64,000 nt of DNA from positions 3,460,184-3,524,183 of the forward strand of contig FJOG01000002.1 in the NCBI GenBank assembly GCA_900073065.1, read 5' to 3'. Position 1 is the stretch's first letter. Every line of letters begins with the position of its first letter. The DNA is from Phialocephala subalpina. Taxonomy: Eukaryota; Ascomycota; Leotiomycetes; Helotiales; Mollisiaceae. The notes under the pieces were generated by a model, which was not told where the DNA came from, did no database searches, and saw only the letters and a list, made by a program, of their open reading frames with translations. Positions 1 to 10,562 of this stretch are shown one piece after another. A program made the translations under genes and the position numbers.

Positions 1-1231
1 ATGTCGTCGGGACTGATGTTACCAAAGTTGTAAGTTGACCTTCTCAAGTGCGCGCGAGCATGCACTGATGAGAATTCAGGGACCAACTTCGGACAGCAAT
101 CTCATTCAAGGACGAAACAACTTCAACTGCTCTACAGTCGCTGCGGGTGATACAACATCATGCAAGAGCAATGCCGGCATCACCAACTTCAGATTTAGCC
201 CCAATAAAGTCCATAGACTGCGTCTCATCAACGCTGGTGCAGAGGGTGTTCAGAAGTTCTCGATTGATGGTCATAACTTGACCGTCATTGCTAATGATTT
301 TGTCCCAATCCAACCATACACCACACAAGGTTTGTATAACCCATCGACCAGCCCGCAATCAGCTGACCAAGATACAGTTGTCACTCTTGGCATTGGACAG
401 AGAACTGATGTTCTAGTCACTGGTCTCCCAGTAACTACCGGCTCATACACGATGCGTTCCTCCATTGCAGGCTTCCCGTGCTCTTTCAGCAGTGCACCTG
501 ATGCCACAGCGATCGTTTATTATAACCATGACTCTGTCGCGCTGGGCACACCTAATACCACTGCATGGCCAGCTTGGACGTCGTCGGTCACTACTCCTAT
601 CTGCGCCAATGATCCTCTAAGCCAAACTGTCCCTTACTTCCCGATCACTCCCGACCCAGCACCACCAGTAACCCAACAAATCGATATCGAGTTCGGACAA
701 AACGAGACGGAACACTGGGTCTGGACAATGAACGGTGTATCCTTCAGAGCCAACTATAATCAACCCATTCTCCTTCTCTCCAAGACCGGAAACAACAGCT
801 ACCCAGCTGACCCCCAATGGAACGTCTACAACTTCGGCTCAAACTCCTCCGTCCGAATCCACATCACCAACCCCGGATTCCTCGCCCACCCCATCCATCT
901 CCACGGGCACAACATGTTCGTTCTCGCCGAAGGGACCGGTTCTTGGGATGGTTCTACGGTCGTCAATCCCTCCAACCCCCAACGCCGCGATGTCCAGCTC
1001 GTTCAAGCTGGAGGATATCTGGTCTTACAGCTGACCGCGGATAACCCAGGTGTCTGGCCACTACATTGCCATATTGCTTGGCATGTTAGCGCAGGGTTGT
1101 ATGTTAGTGTTGTGGAGAGACCGGATGATATTGCGAATTTGCAGATTCCGGCGATTATGGCGCAGACATGTAGAGATTGGGCGGCTTTTACGAATGTTAC
1201 GGTTGTGGATCAGATTGATTCTGGGTTGTAG
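1..1231 (+). CDS. Laccase (multicopper oxidase), 5'-truncated by window edge
   Basis: Secreted copper oxidase that oxidises phenols and reduces oxygen to water; ascomycete laccases act on lignin phenols, melanin precursors and plant phenolics. Two exons are visible: 1-29 and 80-1231, with a 50-nt intron (GTAAGT..CACTGAT..CAG). The copper motif HPIHLHGH lies at about 887-910 and the HCHIAWH motif at about 1060-1082, giving the T1 Cys and T2/T3 His ligands. The residue ten after the T1 Cys is Leu, the axial position linked to higher redox potential in this family. The protein ends exactly in DSGL, the C-terminal plug known from ascomycete laccases, here with no processed tail after it. The first two cupredoxin domains lie partly outside the window, so signal peptide and start are not visible. 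Confidence 0.93.
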
Positions 1232-1519
1232 GTTGCATGATGGAGAGAATGGACGGTCGGAAAAGGAGTTGAGAGTTGAGAGTTGAGTGTTTATTTTGTG
1301 AGGAAGGAAAATTAATGTTTATATTTTATGAATCATTGAGAATTTGGATTACTGTCGTTGGCAAAAAGGCGCCAAAGCTGGAGTCGGCGTGAAGAAGTCT
1401 ATTGTTGGAATGAAATGTTATGTTCATTTGATTGAATCGCGTTGTCCATGTGCTTCGACTACCAACGTTCCCCTCCAGTCCCTAGTCTCTATACCATCCA
1501 GTTATCTCCCAAACATTTT

Positions 1520-1999
1520 TCACTTCTCTCCACATAAACCACTCTCCTCTCCGCCCCAAAGACCAACCTTTTTCCCAACCCATGTCCCAATTTTCCACAT
1601 GCACCACCCGAAACCAAGTACCACCATACACATACCCACAACAGTAATACGTAAAGCCCGCTTGTGTACATTTCTCATTCCTCTCCTTTCCAATTCCCTG
1701 CCGGTAGCTGCTATTCTATCTAAAGGGTCTTGGCCCTTGGTTGCATGCCGTATTGATCGAATGGCTTGTGCGGCTTCTCTAGACTTCGTTTTATTCGTTT
1801 GGATTTCTTTGAGTCTCTTGGTGGCCCATTCCGTCACCCGGTCTTGCTTTCTTGGTGTTGGGGAGACGCTGAATTCACGGATGTTGGAGGGGTGTGAAGA
1901 GAGGAGAGGCAAGGGCGCTCGATAGGTTCGAAAGTGAGAGAAGGATTGGAAGAGGGGGCGACATGAGTATCTCGTTATTGCGTTGATAGGTAGGCTCAT
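1520..1999 (-). CDS. Small membrane protein, probably mitochondrial, unknown family
   Basis: Single-exon frame of 159 residues; I do not recognise a named family. The first ~50 residues are rich in Arg/Ser/Phe without acidic residues and include REFSVSP, resembling a mitochondrial presequence. A charged helical middle (about 55-115) with many Lys/Arg/Glu follows, then one hydrophobic segment at about 118-137 (VVGMCMVVLGFGWCMW) and a short Gly-rich tail. This suggests an inner-membrane single-pass protein. The ATG at 1999 is chosen because the presequence begins there; the upstream frame is interrupted. It is convergent with the laccase. Confidence 0.5.
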   Translation of the reverse strand: MSLPINAITRYSCRPLFQSFSHFRTYRAPLPLLSSHPSNIREFSVSPTPRKQDRVTEWATKRLKEIQTNKTKSREAAQAIRSIRHATKGQDPLDRIAATGRELERRGMRNVHKRALRITVVGMCMVVLGFGWCMWKIGTWVGKKVGLWGGEESGLCGEK

Positions 2000-2679
2000 C
2001 TTTATAGTCGATGATGGTGATTGTTTGTGGAGAGTTGGCCGAGTTCGAGCTGCCCTGTGGGCTTTGGGGTACTTGCAGGGTTCGTTTAGCGAGCGATCTC
2101 ATGGGTGAAGGCGTGTTGGATGGAGTCTTGACTTACAGAGAAAGAAGTGTGCGTGTTCTGGGAAGTTCTCAATATATATTAAAGGCCCAGAGAGTCTGGT
2201 ACTTTGACTGATATTTGTACAGTAATTCGTGAATCGGCGATGTTGTTGGTGGCTGGAAAGTAATGTCCCTGATTCGCTAACACAAGCTAAGCGAGCACCC
2301 AGAACGAGATAGCAATTCACAATATTTCATTCTTGTCAGTGATGCATTGGGACAGATTGCGGCTCTCATTGTTAGAAGGGGCTGAAAAGCAGAGTTGAAG
2401 TGCAGTCCCTTGTCATACACGGCCTTTCTTTGCTCCTGCTCGAGTCCAAGTGGACAATCTCAGATGGTGGCTGACACCCATCCCTGCGTACTAAGGGAGC
2501 GGTACGCCTCATGTATGATATATCACATTGCCATCATTATTTTGAATCAGTTTCTTCGGCTTCATCTCCTCGAATTTATTCCAAAGCTTATCCCAAAGCT
2601 CATCCCAAAGCTCATCCCAAAGCTCATCCCAAAGCTCATCCCAAAGCTCAGAAAATCCAAGAACCATAGCCCACCCGCC
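2000..2679. other. Intergenic region between divergent small genes
   Basis: Shared upstream region of the minus gene ending its start at 1999 and the plus gene starting at 2680. It holds a GCGAGCGA-type word at 2085-2098, a related arrangement at 2271-2298, and a 12-bp minisatellite at 2578-2649 (listed separately). No gene seen. Confidence 0.5.
2578..2649. repeat. 12-bp minisatellite, six units
   Basis: Six head-to-tail 12-mers (consensus ATCCCAAAGCTC) immediately 5' of the ATG at 2680. The first unit differs at two positions and the other five are identical. Length is a multiple of three, so it also reads as an in-frame IPKL repeat if translated, but it more likely lies in the 5' leader. 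Confidence 0.9.
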
Positions 2680-3186
2680 ATGCGTCTCGCTCCCGCCATT
2701 CGCGCTGCACGCAAAGCATCCCAAGCCGCTTTACAAGCTCGACAAGCCAAGAAGACCGAAACAGTACAGGAAAAGAAGGCAGTTGGGTTTACCAAGAAGA
2801 AAGAAAGTCGAAGCTTTCTCAACGATATGCCCCTCATCATTCCCGTACCGATAGGCACGATGGGCTACCATTCCCAATCCCAACCTGCTGCTGAGACTCA
2901 AGGGGCGAATACGCAAGCCGACTCGAGCCAAAGTTGGGCAGATGGAACTAGCGGATTAGCTGATACCCTGGGGAACACACAGAGCCACGCTGGGTGGAAA
3001 CCTGTCCCGAGGGAGTCTCTTCCTAGTGGGGGGAAGGTTTGGGAGAGTGGGGAACTAGTGACTCGCTCTGGAGGAGGCAATGGGTTCGGTGATGGAATGG
3101 GCAGCGGGGCGGGAGAAGGAGGAGGAGGAGAGGGGGTTGGTGACGTAGCTGGTGATTTTCTTGGTGGCTTTCTGGATGGATTTTGA
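2680..3186 (+). CDS. Small basic-N-terminus protein, possibly mitochondrial
   Basis: Frame of 168 residues from the ATG at 2680. An in-frame extension upstream to 2395 exists, but it runs through the 12-bp minisatellite and lacks protein-like composition, so the later ATG is preferred. The first ~45 residues (MRLAPAIRAARKASQAALQ...) form an Ala/Arg/Lys-rich amphipathic helix typical of mitochondrial presequences. The middle has a short hydrophobic stretch (MPLIIPVPIG) and the C-terminal half is low-complexity Gly/Ser/Asp. No family recognised; the gene may be real but the function is unknown. Confidence 0.42.
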   Translation: MRLAPAIRAARKASQAALQARQAKKTETVQEKKAVGFTKKKESRSFLNDMPLIIPVPIGTMGYHSQSQPAAETQGANTQADSSQSWADGTSGLADTLGNTQSHAGWKPVPRESLPSGGKVWESGELVTRSGGGNGFGDGMGSGAGEGGGGEGVGDVAGDFLGGFLDGF

Positions 3187-3577
3187 TGTTCACGGTGCTT
3201 CGTCGAAGACGGTCATAAACTCTGCTACCTACGTCGTACCTTTACTCGCCAAGAACAAGAACATCCTGATGTAAATGCAATTCTCAACTCCTAGAGTGCA
3301 TAACACTTCCATATTTCGATACCATTCTCTTCCCTCTAGATCTTCAGTCCTGCATGTCTCCAAGTCCTATGATGTCTTGGTCTTGTGAAACTCCTCTTAA
3401 TTCGCTCGCTAGGGAGTCGTGCCCGATATCTACAATGATCGGTCACATTCCTCAGGATAAGACTTCTCATTTAAAATTCTCCTTTTTACACGTCGCTGGT
3501 CAACCTCACGACTGCTTCAAGCTTCAGCATCTCTCACCTACCAAAACCTCCCATCCTATCCACCCCTGAGATCCACC

Positions 3578-3985
3578 ATGTTCGCACGCTCTTGCTTCCG
3601 TGCCACCAGAGCTACGAGCCTCGGTCGAAAGCTTCGAATTCCTATCCACGCGACAAGAACGCTCGTCCAAAATTCACGATCGCCTGTTGAATCCCCCAGG
3701 CACACGGACTTCTACAACGAATTCGAGGACATTGAACTCCCTGAAGTTACAAAGCACGAGAAAGACATACAGGATGTGTATGCCTTGACCGAAGAGCTGC
3801 TTCAGAAGCTGCAAGCATACCACGCCAAGCTCTCGAAACTCGAAGCTTCACATCCAGATCAACACATCCTAAATCAAATGTACGATGTACGTCTACGACC
3901 GATCCTCGAGCTTCGCGACATGGCCAGAAGCATAATTCGTATGGAGGGAGGAGCGCATAGCTTCGGTGAAACGAGTGGCGTCTAA
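3578..3985 (+). CDS. Small mitochondrial-looking protein with coiled coil
   Basis: Single-exon frame of 135 residues. Residues 1-35 (MFARSCFRATRATSLGRKL...) are Arg-rich without acids, a strong mitochondrial presequence pattern. Residues 55-100 are acidic and helical with heptad-like Leu spacing (VYALTEELLQKLQAYHAKLSKLE), so a short coiled coil is likely. The upstream region carries a TTCGCTCGCTAGG word at 3401-3413, also seen in front of neighbouring small genes. No named family recognised. Confidence 0.55.
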   Translation: MFARSCFRATRATSLGRKLRIPIHATRTLVQNSRSPVESPRHTDFYNEFEDIELPEVTKHEKDIQDVYALTEELLQKLQAYHAKLSKLEASHPDQHILNQMYDVRLRPILELRDMARSIIRMEGGAHSFGETSGV

Positions 3986-4741
3986 TCTTGCAACGGGGAT
4001 AGTTGCCATCTCATTAATGGGCCCTTTGGTGTGCATTTTTACTTGCGAGGATATCGCAACTAAAAGACGCAACAAAGACAGTCAGTGAAAGAGGGCCATG
4101 ATTTCGAGATTTTGGTTGGCGAGGAGGCAAAGCATACTAGGACCGCATTGCATGTTAGATTTGGCGTCTGGACAATGGTATGGATTTCAATGTTTGTTAA
4201 TTGGTGTGAGGGAAGGAAATAGTTGACTTCGTCGCCGTTCCTTCCCTTGACAGTTGGCAAGACCTCGGTCGGGTAGCATACATCTCAACTCCTTCATTGA
4301 ATATTTGGTAAACAGTTTCTCAAAAACGTGTTGCACACATTCGGCCCGTGTAGTTGTAGGAGCAATTGAATTCCAAACAGAGCAATGACGAAGTCAAGGT
4401 CGTCCTCTCTGGCCTTCTTCGATCTCCGTCTGGCTTTGACCCTTTGAGGAATTCATGATCAATTTTCAGATGAAGACACTTGATCTGCAGGTTTTTCGGT
4501 AGAAATCGTTCCTCACCTGAATCTTGAAAACATGTGTTGCTTCGCAAGGATCGAACACTGCTCGAGTCCGATACAGGGAGGTGTTGGTGGCGGTTTAGCT
4601 CCCCTGATTCGCTCGCTAAGCACGATAATGCAAGATCATCACGTCCCTAACCTCGTCTCGTCAACTTCACTTGTCTTCTTCAGTCTCACGACACCAACTC
4701 CAGTATCTCAGCATCTCAACCTTCCTACTATCGAACTGATC
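3986..4741. other. Intergenic region
   Basis: About 750 bp without a convincing gene. The only structured word seen is ATTCGCTCGCTAAGC at 4607-4621, about 130 bp upstream of the next small gene. A few short frames are present but have no start context or family resemblance. Confidence 0.5.
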
Positions 4742-4960
4742 ATGTTCTCCCTCCCACGTCAGACCCTCGGAAGGGCTCTCTCCCGCTCAACACGACCCCT
4801 CCTCGCATCCACAGCCCAAATTCACTTCTCCTCTTCCGTCACTGTCCAACGGAAGATCAAGGATAAGGTCTTCGAAGCAATACAGAAATATGCCCCATGT
4901 CTGGAGTGGCTAGAAGGTCTCTGCAAGGCTTGGGATATTGAAAACGCTGGATGGCACTGA
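4742..4960 (+). CDS. 72-residue mitochondrial-looking protein
   Basis: From the ATG at 4742 the frame encodes 72 residues. Residues 1-38 (MFSLPRQTLGRALSRSTRP..) are Arg/Ser-rich and acid-free, a good mitochondrial presequence, ending in HFSSSVTVQRK. The remaining ~34 residues are a compact acidic/aromatic helix with two Cys (CLEWLEGLC) and end in ENAGWH. Its layout parallels the small gene at 3578-3985 upstream on the same strand. No family recognised; small size limits certainty. Confidence 0.5.
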   Translation: MFSLPRQTLGRALSRSTRPLLASTAQIHFSSSVTVQRKIKDKVFEAIQKYAPCLEWLEGLCKAWDIENAGWH

Positions 4961-5055
4961 GAGTTTATGCCATTCTACTTAGGGTTTTTGTGCAAAAGGC
5001 CGTTCATTGAATCATCGATACAACTTTTGCAGATATCTGTACACGATGCACCGTC

Positions 5056-6600
5056 CTACTGATCAGCTACAGCAGCAACATCTCCTGAGGATGAAGGCCG
5101 ACTCCTGATCGCCTGCCCATTCGAATTATGTTCTCGATGTCGAAAGCCATAACGCGGCCTTAGCACGTCTGTCAAATTATCCCAAAACCCGAGATCATAC
5201 AGATTCTCAACATCCGCCAATTTCCAAACCCGTTCCCACCCCCCTTCTCCAATCGCATGTGGGCCACGAGGAGGCATACCATCTTCTGTACGAAGAACGA
5301 CCTGTTCGCTATCACATGGCCATCTTGTCCAGACTGGTTCGATGGTCTCGTCTTTGTGGCGATCTGGAGAGAGTCTTCGCTTGAATGCGTAGCCGTCCGC
5401 CATTTCGGCTGCCCAGTCAGACCATTTCATTGACTCGTTGGTTGTGGTGCCGGCCCAGATTAGGTAGATGTGGTAGCCCAAGAGTCCCCAGATGAGAGGT
5501 GAGGTTAGAAAGCAAAGGAGGGTGACGGCGCCGATGCGGGTGTATTCCTGGAGTGCCCAGGCCCAGATGTTGCCGTATTGAGACCAGGTGAAACCTTCGC
5601 CTCCAATCTTCCATGCTGGGATCTCTTTTCGGATTTGGCCAGAGAGTAGACATGTGCCAAGGTAGGTTGCGTATGTTGTCAAAGTAGCGGTGAAGAAGAG
5701 TAGGAAGAGGAAGTAATGTTGATTTCGATAGCCAACACAGTTGTTGATGAAAATGCAATGGTGGTCGAGTTTAGCTATACAGTGCTTGCATATGCTGCAA
5801 TGTTTGGATCGTGCGGGCTTCAGCAGGTGACAGGTGTGACACTTCTGGCCAGGATGGAAGATCGTGAAATCATAAGGGTACAGGCTCATTTGGTGAGCGT
5901 GGTTTTCTGGAGTGATATAGCCAGGATCGGTTACTGCTGAGGCGTAGAGGAAGATGTAGGGTAGTAGAACGAGATTGATGGTAATGGCCCTGTCCGAGAT
6001 GCTCATGAGTGGCCATGCCGGAGGTATAAACAATATCTCTGAGACGGACAATAGCAGGATGAAGAATATCTGTGAGTCATTAGCACGGAGTGGTTTACAG
6101 GATAACACAACCTGGAAGTGAATAGGGATTCTCGTGAGTTCGAGCACATGAGTGGTGGAAAAACTTCTGGCTCATAGTGCCAATCCATGATGACTATGGA
6201 TGCAAGAGATGAGGCGGTGCTCGTAGATCCTCCCAGGCGTGACTTCAACCTTGAAGCCAGCACGTGATACTCAAAGCTCAAAACTTATAGCAACGCAGGC
6301 GTCTTACCATCACGAGTGGATGTCTATCGTTCCATAAAGTATGAGCTGCTTTCGCCATCCACGTACTCAGACGACCTTGACTCAGTCTCTGGTCCATTGA
6401 CCTCATGGCACCTGGAATGTGGAGCCATATTACGCGATGAAGAGCCCCGATAGGGGTATTTCTGGAACATATGAGGTTCATATTACACTGTAGGTATTCT
6501 TCAGCACTCACCTCAAAGCTGGGAGTCGTCCAAAGAAGGCGACGAATGTAAGGAAGGAAATGACCAGAATGATGATGGCGATGGTCTTGAGCGGCCCCAT
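5056..6600 (-). CDS. SWF1: DHHC palmitoyltransferase, SWF1-like
   Basis: Membrane S-acyltransferase; in yeast Swf1 sits in the ER and palmitoylates Cys residues beside transmembrane segments, for example on SNAREs. Model: exons 6512-6600, 6308-6461 and 5056-6069, giving 418 residues. The Cys-rich domain runs from about residue 158 (CHTC..) to DHHC at about 183-186, flanked by paired hydrophobic segments. The TTxE motif (TTNE) follows the last membrane span. The first exon gives an N-terminal membrane helix ending FFGRLPALR, and exon 2 begins NTPIGALHRV, a combination I recall for filamentous-fungal Swf1. The third intron is long (about 238 nt) and contains an alternative small frame. Divergent from the RAP1-like gene with ~394 bp between starts. 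Confidence 0.88.
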
Positions 6601-6994
6601 TTTGAAGGATTTATGTGACTTTCACAACGAAACAAAGGGTCATGAGCATATTTGGGATGCGATTTCCATTCTGACAGCTTTGAGGATCTGAAATGATCTC
6701 CTGATGGTGCCTGATGGTCGTGTCAGTCGTGTCGAAGATTTGGTGTCACGAATGTCGTCGGCGAATTCTTTTGCCGACATCATGTGAATGCGCGGGGCGC
6801 GTCAAATCTTCCTCTTTTGTATTTGTTTGCGACCCACTTCAACAACGGTATTCGATGTCAAGAATACCTCCTCCGCTACGTGCCATTCCCACACGATGAC
6901 ACGACCTGCGAAAAGTGGCCTCTTACAGCTCCTCGACAAGCTATAATTATTGTGTTACTTCTGTTGCGACACGAATCAGGTGGTGAGCTTCGAG
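6601..6994. promoter_or_regulatory. Divergent promoter region SWF1/RAP1
   Basis: Non-coding stretch of 394 bp between the two divergent start codons. Short frames inside it are not protein-like. Pyrimidine tracts and an AATTATT stretch near 6945 may serve transcription of the plus gene; no specific factor site is recognised. Confidence 0.5.
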
Positions 6995-9656
6995 ATGGCA
7001 GCGGTTGTTTACGAAGGAGTCGGCGGCGGCGGAGAGCTTTTTCGGGGTATCAAGTTCTGTCTCATGCAGCGCATACCTACGAGGAACCGATGGAAGGATC
7101 TGGTTGTGGTACGTCTTGCGAGCTGTGAACGTGAAAGGATGCTGATGAAGATAGGCCAACGGCGGGGAAATAGTACCTCTTGAGAAGCAAGCCGACATTG
7201 TCATCGCAGATCATGCGCGAAAGGACTCTCCCGAGGACTCTATATCCTGGACTTTTATAGAGAGCTCGATCAAGAAGGGTGACCTGGAAGATATCGAAAA
7301 CCATCGCGCTGGACCCGCCACTCGAGTTGTACGACAAGTTGGATCGGCAGCACCCACAAGGCAGGGCAGGACGAAATTCACAGCTGAGGATGATCGCATA
7401 CTCATGAAATGGTGTGCAAAGGCAGAACGGCAGGGAAAGTCTTTGAAGGGCAACGACTTATACCAAGATTTGGAGAAGATAGTAAGGTTACTGGTAGCCC
7501 AGAAGGAACAGTTATACTAACGCCTTGTTGTAGAATAATCGACACACATTTCAGTCGTGGAGGGATCGCTGGATCAAGTACGTCTCACTTTTACCTAGAC
7601 CCAAAGTTGCCGAAGACGATGACAACGAAGAGAATGTTGAGGCAAATGAGGAGCCAAGCCCCAGCCGCCGCCCTGTTGCGCGAGCGCATCCACCGTCATC
7701 AGTTCCACCTCCGACAACAAGACAAAGCATACCCAAATCTCGGGTAGCAACAAGCAGATCTCCAGCTGAACCTCCACAGAGCAATAGTGTCGGAAGCAGT
7801 CCGATACCCCTCTCGCCTGATGCCAATCCTTTTGTCCAGAAATCTGTAGGTGGAACTGTCTTTTCTGAAGAAGAGACCCAAGAACTGCTTGATGTTTATG
7901 ATGAGGTTATCAACATCAGTCCAGATCAGCAGATCGATGCATGGATAGCTTGGGCTACTAAAGTACGCTATGTCCACCCCTTTCAGGATGGTTCTCGCTA
8001 ACCATATTGTAGTATCCTCGTCATACAGCTCAAGAATGGCGAAACTACTTTTTCGAATACATAGTGCCTAAAATTACCTCGAATATAACGCCAAAGTTGT
8101 CGGAGCCTCAAGCAAAGGCCCCCACAACAGCACCCAAAGTAGCACCAGCAAAGGCCACTCATACGATTGAAACACTCCTAGGGCCGAGCTCGTCCAAGCC
8201 GGGGAAGGTAGAAGTTCTGGAAGTCAAGGATTCTCAAGGCTCGTCTGGACGCACTCTGGAGCCACCGAAGAAGGGAAGAAAAGCGGCGGATCCTTCGATG
8301 ACGGATGAAGCGCTTTTCAGAAAAGAACTGTCTGAAACAGCTGCGCTCTGGGAGGAGACTATAGGAGAATTCAATCCTGACTTCAGTCCTGTGGTCTGTG
8401 GAAGAAGAATCTCACTTTTCAGGCTCTGGCAGGTCGTTGAGTCCGACGAATTTGGTGGGTGGGACGAAGTTAACGGCCTGCGATTATGGCCCAAAGTAGC
8501 GAGAAAGCTCAATTTCAACGACTATAAGCACCCGGAAGCAGCCGCAAAACTCGAAGCCATCTTCATCTCCGCACTCCTTGTCGACCATGACGAAATCAAA
8601 AGAGAGGAATGGAAAGTAGAAGACGACATGAGTCTGACAGAATCGCAAGAGATGGCCTTGATCAATGATCAGCTTCTCCAAACTGCAGATCATGAGAGGC
8701 AGAGTTCGGGAGATGTAGAAGAGCTAAAGGAAGAGGAAGAAGACGATGATCTCGATGGCCCACAATCTACACCCATTCGGCCATTGTCTTCGCCTTCGGG
8801 AAAGCGTAGTTTTGATACAAGCCGTCAAGACTCAACGTATAACAAACGCCAACGGATAGATAAGGGCAAGGGCGAAGAGCTGGAGATTCCATCGACACCT
8901 GAGGATGTCATCAACGGGAATCAGTTAATAAGGCCATCTTATCAACCTTCGCCTCTGTATTACACATCTGCTCAGCCAGAAGAAGCAGATGATGGAGACG
9001 ATGAATCAGCATCTGAAGCACACTATATCGACAATTTAGTTACCCATATCCGACCCCCGAACTTCCAACGAACGATACCATCAACGGCAGAACCTCGTCT
9101 CCCAACTCGAACACTTGAACCCGAGACGCAGGACTTTCACTTCCCTCCTGAGCAAGAGCAGGACATCTACGCAGCGGACGATCTGACTCCGTCTCCCGTT
9201 CAAAGTATCCCCAAGGCCCCTGATCGAAGCAGAGGTAGTGACGTCGCGACACATGGCACGGTGCATTCGTCGAGCAAGAATGAAGACTCTACGCAGTCTC
9301 GGCCGAATTCTCAACCCGGCGAAGATCTTTCAACATACATCGATGGATGGATTCAACTTGGCTATCCTCAAGATATTGTCATCGAAGCTTTAGAAGCAAT
9401 GTCAATGGAGCGTCGCGGTGATGCTGGTCATGTTATGGAAGCACTTTTGGAAGGCCATGGCGTTCCCAAAGATTTAGGAGGTGTGTGGACGTGGTACGAT
9501 GATGAGATTGTGTTAAAGGGGAGGAGTCATCCGGATTGGGGTAGAATCGTGACAAAGCATGGTATCCCACGCTGCAAGACAAGGAAACAATTCTTGAAGG
9601 ATAAGAAGGAGGCTGAGGAGGCTGAGGGTGCGGATGACGGTGAAGCTAGGTCATAA
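6995..9656 (+). CDS. RAP1: Rap1-like telomere protein (BRCT, Myb, ARID-like, RCT)
   Basis: Homologue of Rap1, the telomere/shelterin component that is recruited to telomeric DNA and regulates telomere length and silencing. Exons 6995-7108, 7155-7481, 7534-7962 and 8013-9656 give 837 residues. An N-terminal BRCT-like region (about 1-85) is followed by a Rap1-type Myb domain (about 113-165, starting FTAEDDRILMKWC and ending SWRDRWIKYV). A second Myb-like segment lies at about 257-310 (FSEEETQELLDVYDE.. EWRNYFFEYIVP), an ARID-like block at about 390-480, a long acidic linker, and a C-terminal RCT-type helical domain at about 735-825 (TYIDGWIQLGYPQDIV). All splice phases are consistent. The frame reads through GTACGT at 7578, so no intron is placed there. 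Confidence 0.87.
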
Positions 9657-10562
9657 TGACTTCGAGACACTCGATGATACGTTGCAAATATCGCAGATGC
9701 CTTTGCTCTCGCGCTTGCTTAAATTTTAATAATGTTGGTAGATACCCAAGCTATGGAGCTTTTCTCTTTTGGAATCTGGCTGGTGCGGCACGGAGAGCCG
9801 CAGTTCTCGGGAACATTCCAAGGCTTCGAGCCGCCTTGAGAAATCATGGCTGGCATGAGCAATGATAGATCTAATTTATCAAGTGCAGCGTGAACGATAG
9901 CAAGATCAATGAAAAATCTGAACCTCACATGCTTGAAATGTTGAACAGAGCGCGATCTAATCGTAGCTCAATTGACTGCCCAGGTGGTTAACCTTAACGA
10001 GTTGAAAAGGGGCGGGTCACATGGGAATTACCCGAGTCGAGCTGAACGCGGCATCAACAACTTCTTTATGAACTCTGGACTCAGGCAAAAGTTTGAGGAT
10101 ATTGTTCAACTATTAACAACTATCGCTTCAGAGATATGTATTCCGTGAAATGTTCAATCCATTTTCGAAGCTGTTCAGCATGACAATAGGGAAAAGTTCA
10201 TTCGCTACGCCACAGCTCGGTTTAAGGTTCTCTCGGAAAGGTGTGGCGCCGAACATTTTAGCATTCTAACGTTGATCAATCCACCTCGAAACCTGCAATA
10301 ATCATGAGCTGATTTCTGCATCGATATCAAGCAGATATCTGCCCATTCTCTCCTTACCCAACTGCCTCCATCGAATCACGAAATACACTCTCTATAATCA
10401 TCCACGCGCATCTGTGGCGGTGTGATTCAAAGCTACGCATTAACCGTTAGTGGACGCTACGTCAATTCGTCGGTCTCTCCACCGCCTCTACTCGAGACAA
10501 GACAAATTCGAGACAACTCATCGCGCGCCTACAGCGCAGTGCAACATATCTACACATTCACA
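9657..10562. other. Intergenic region
   Basis: About 900 bp between two plus-strand genes. One 69-codon frame starts at the RAP1 stop but looks like chance. Nothing resembling an RNA gene was seen. The part from ~10400 to 10562 is probably the 5' leader of the next gene. Confidence 0.5.

Noticed and set aside
7578..7598. GTACGT..TAG stretch of 21 nt in the RAP1 gene as an intron
   Set aside because: Far too short to splice, and the frame reads through it without a stop.
9656..9865. 69-codon frame starting at the RAP1 stop
   Set aside because: Overlaps the stop codon region and lacks protein-like features; likely 3' untranslated sequence.
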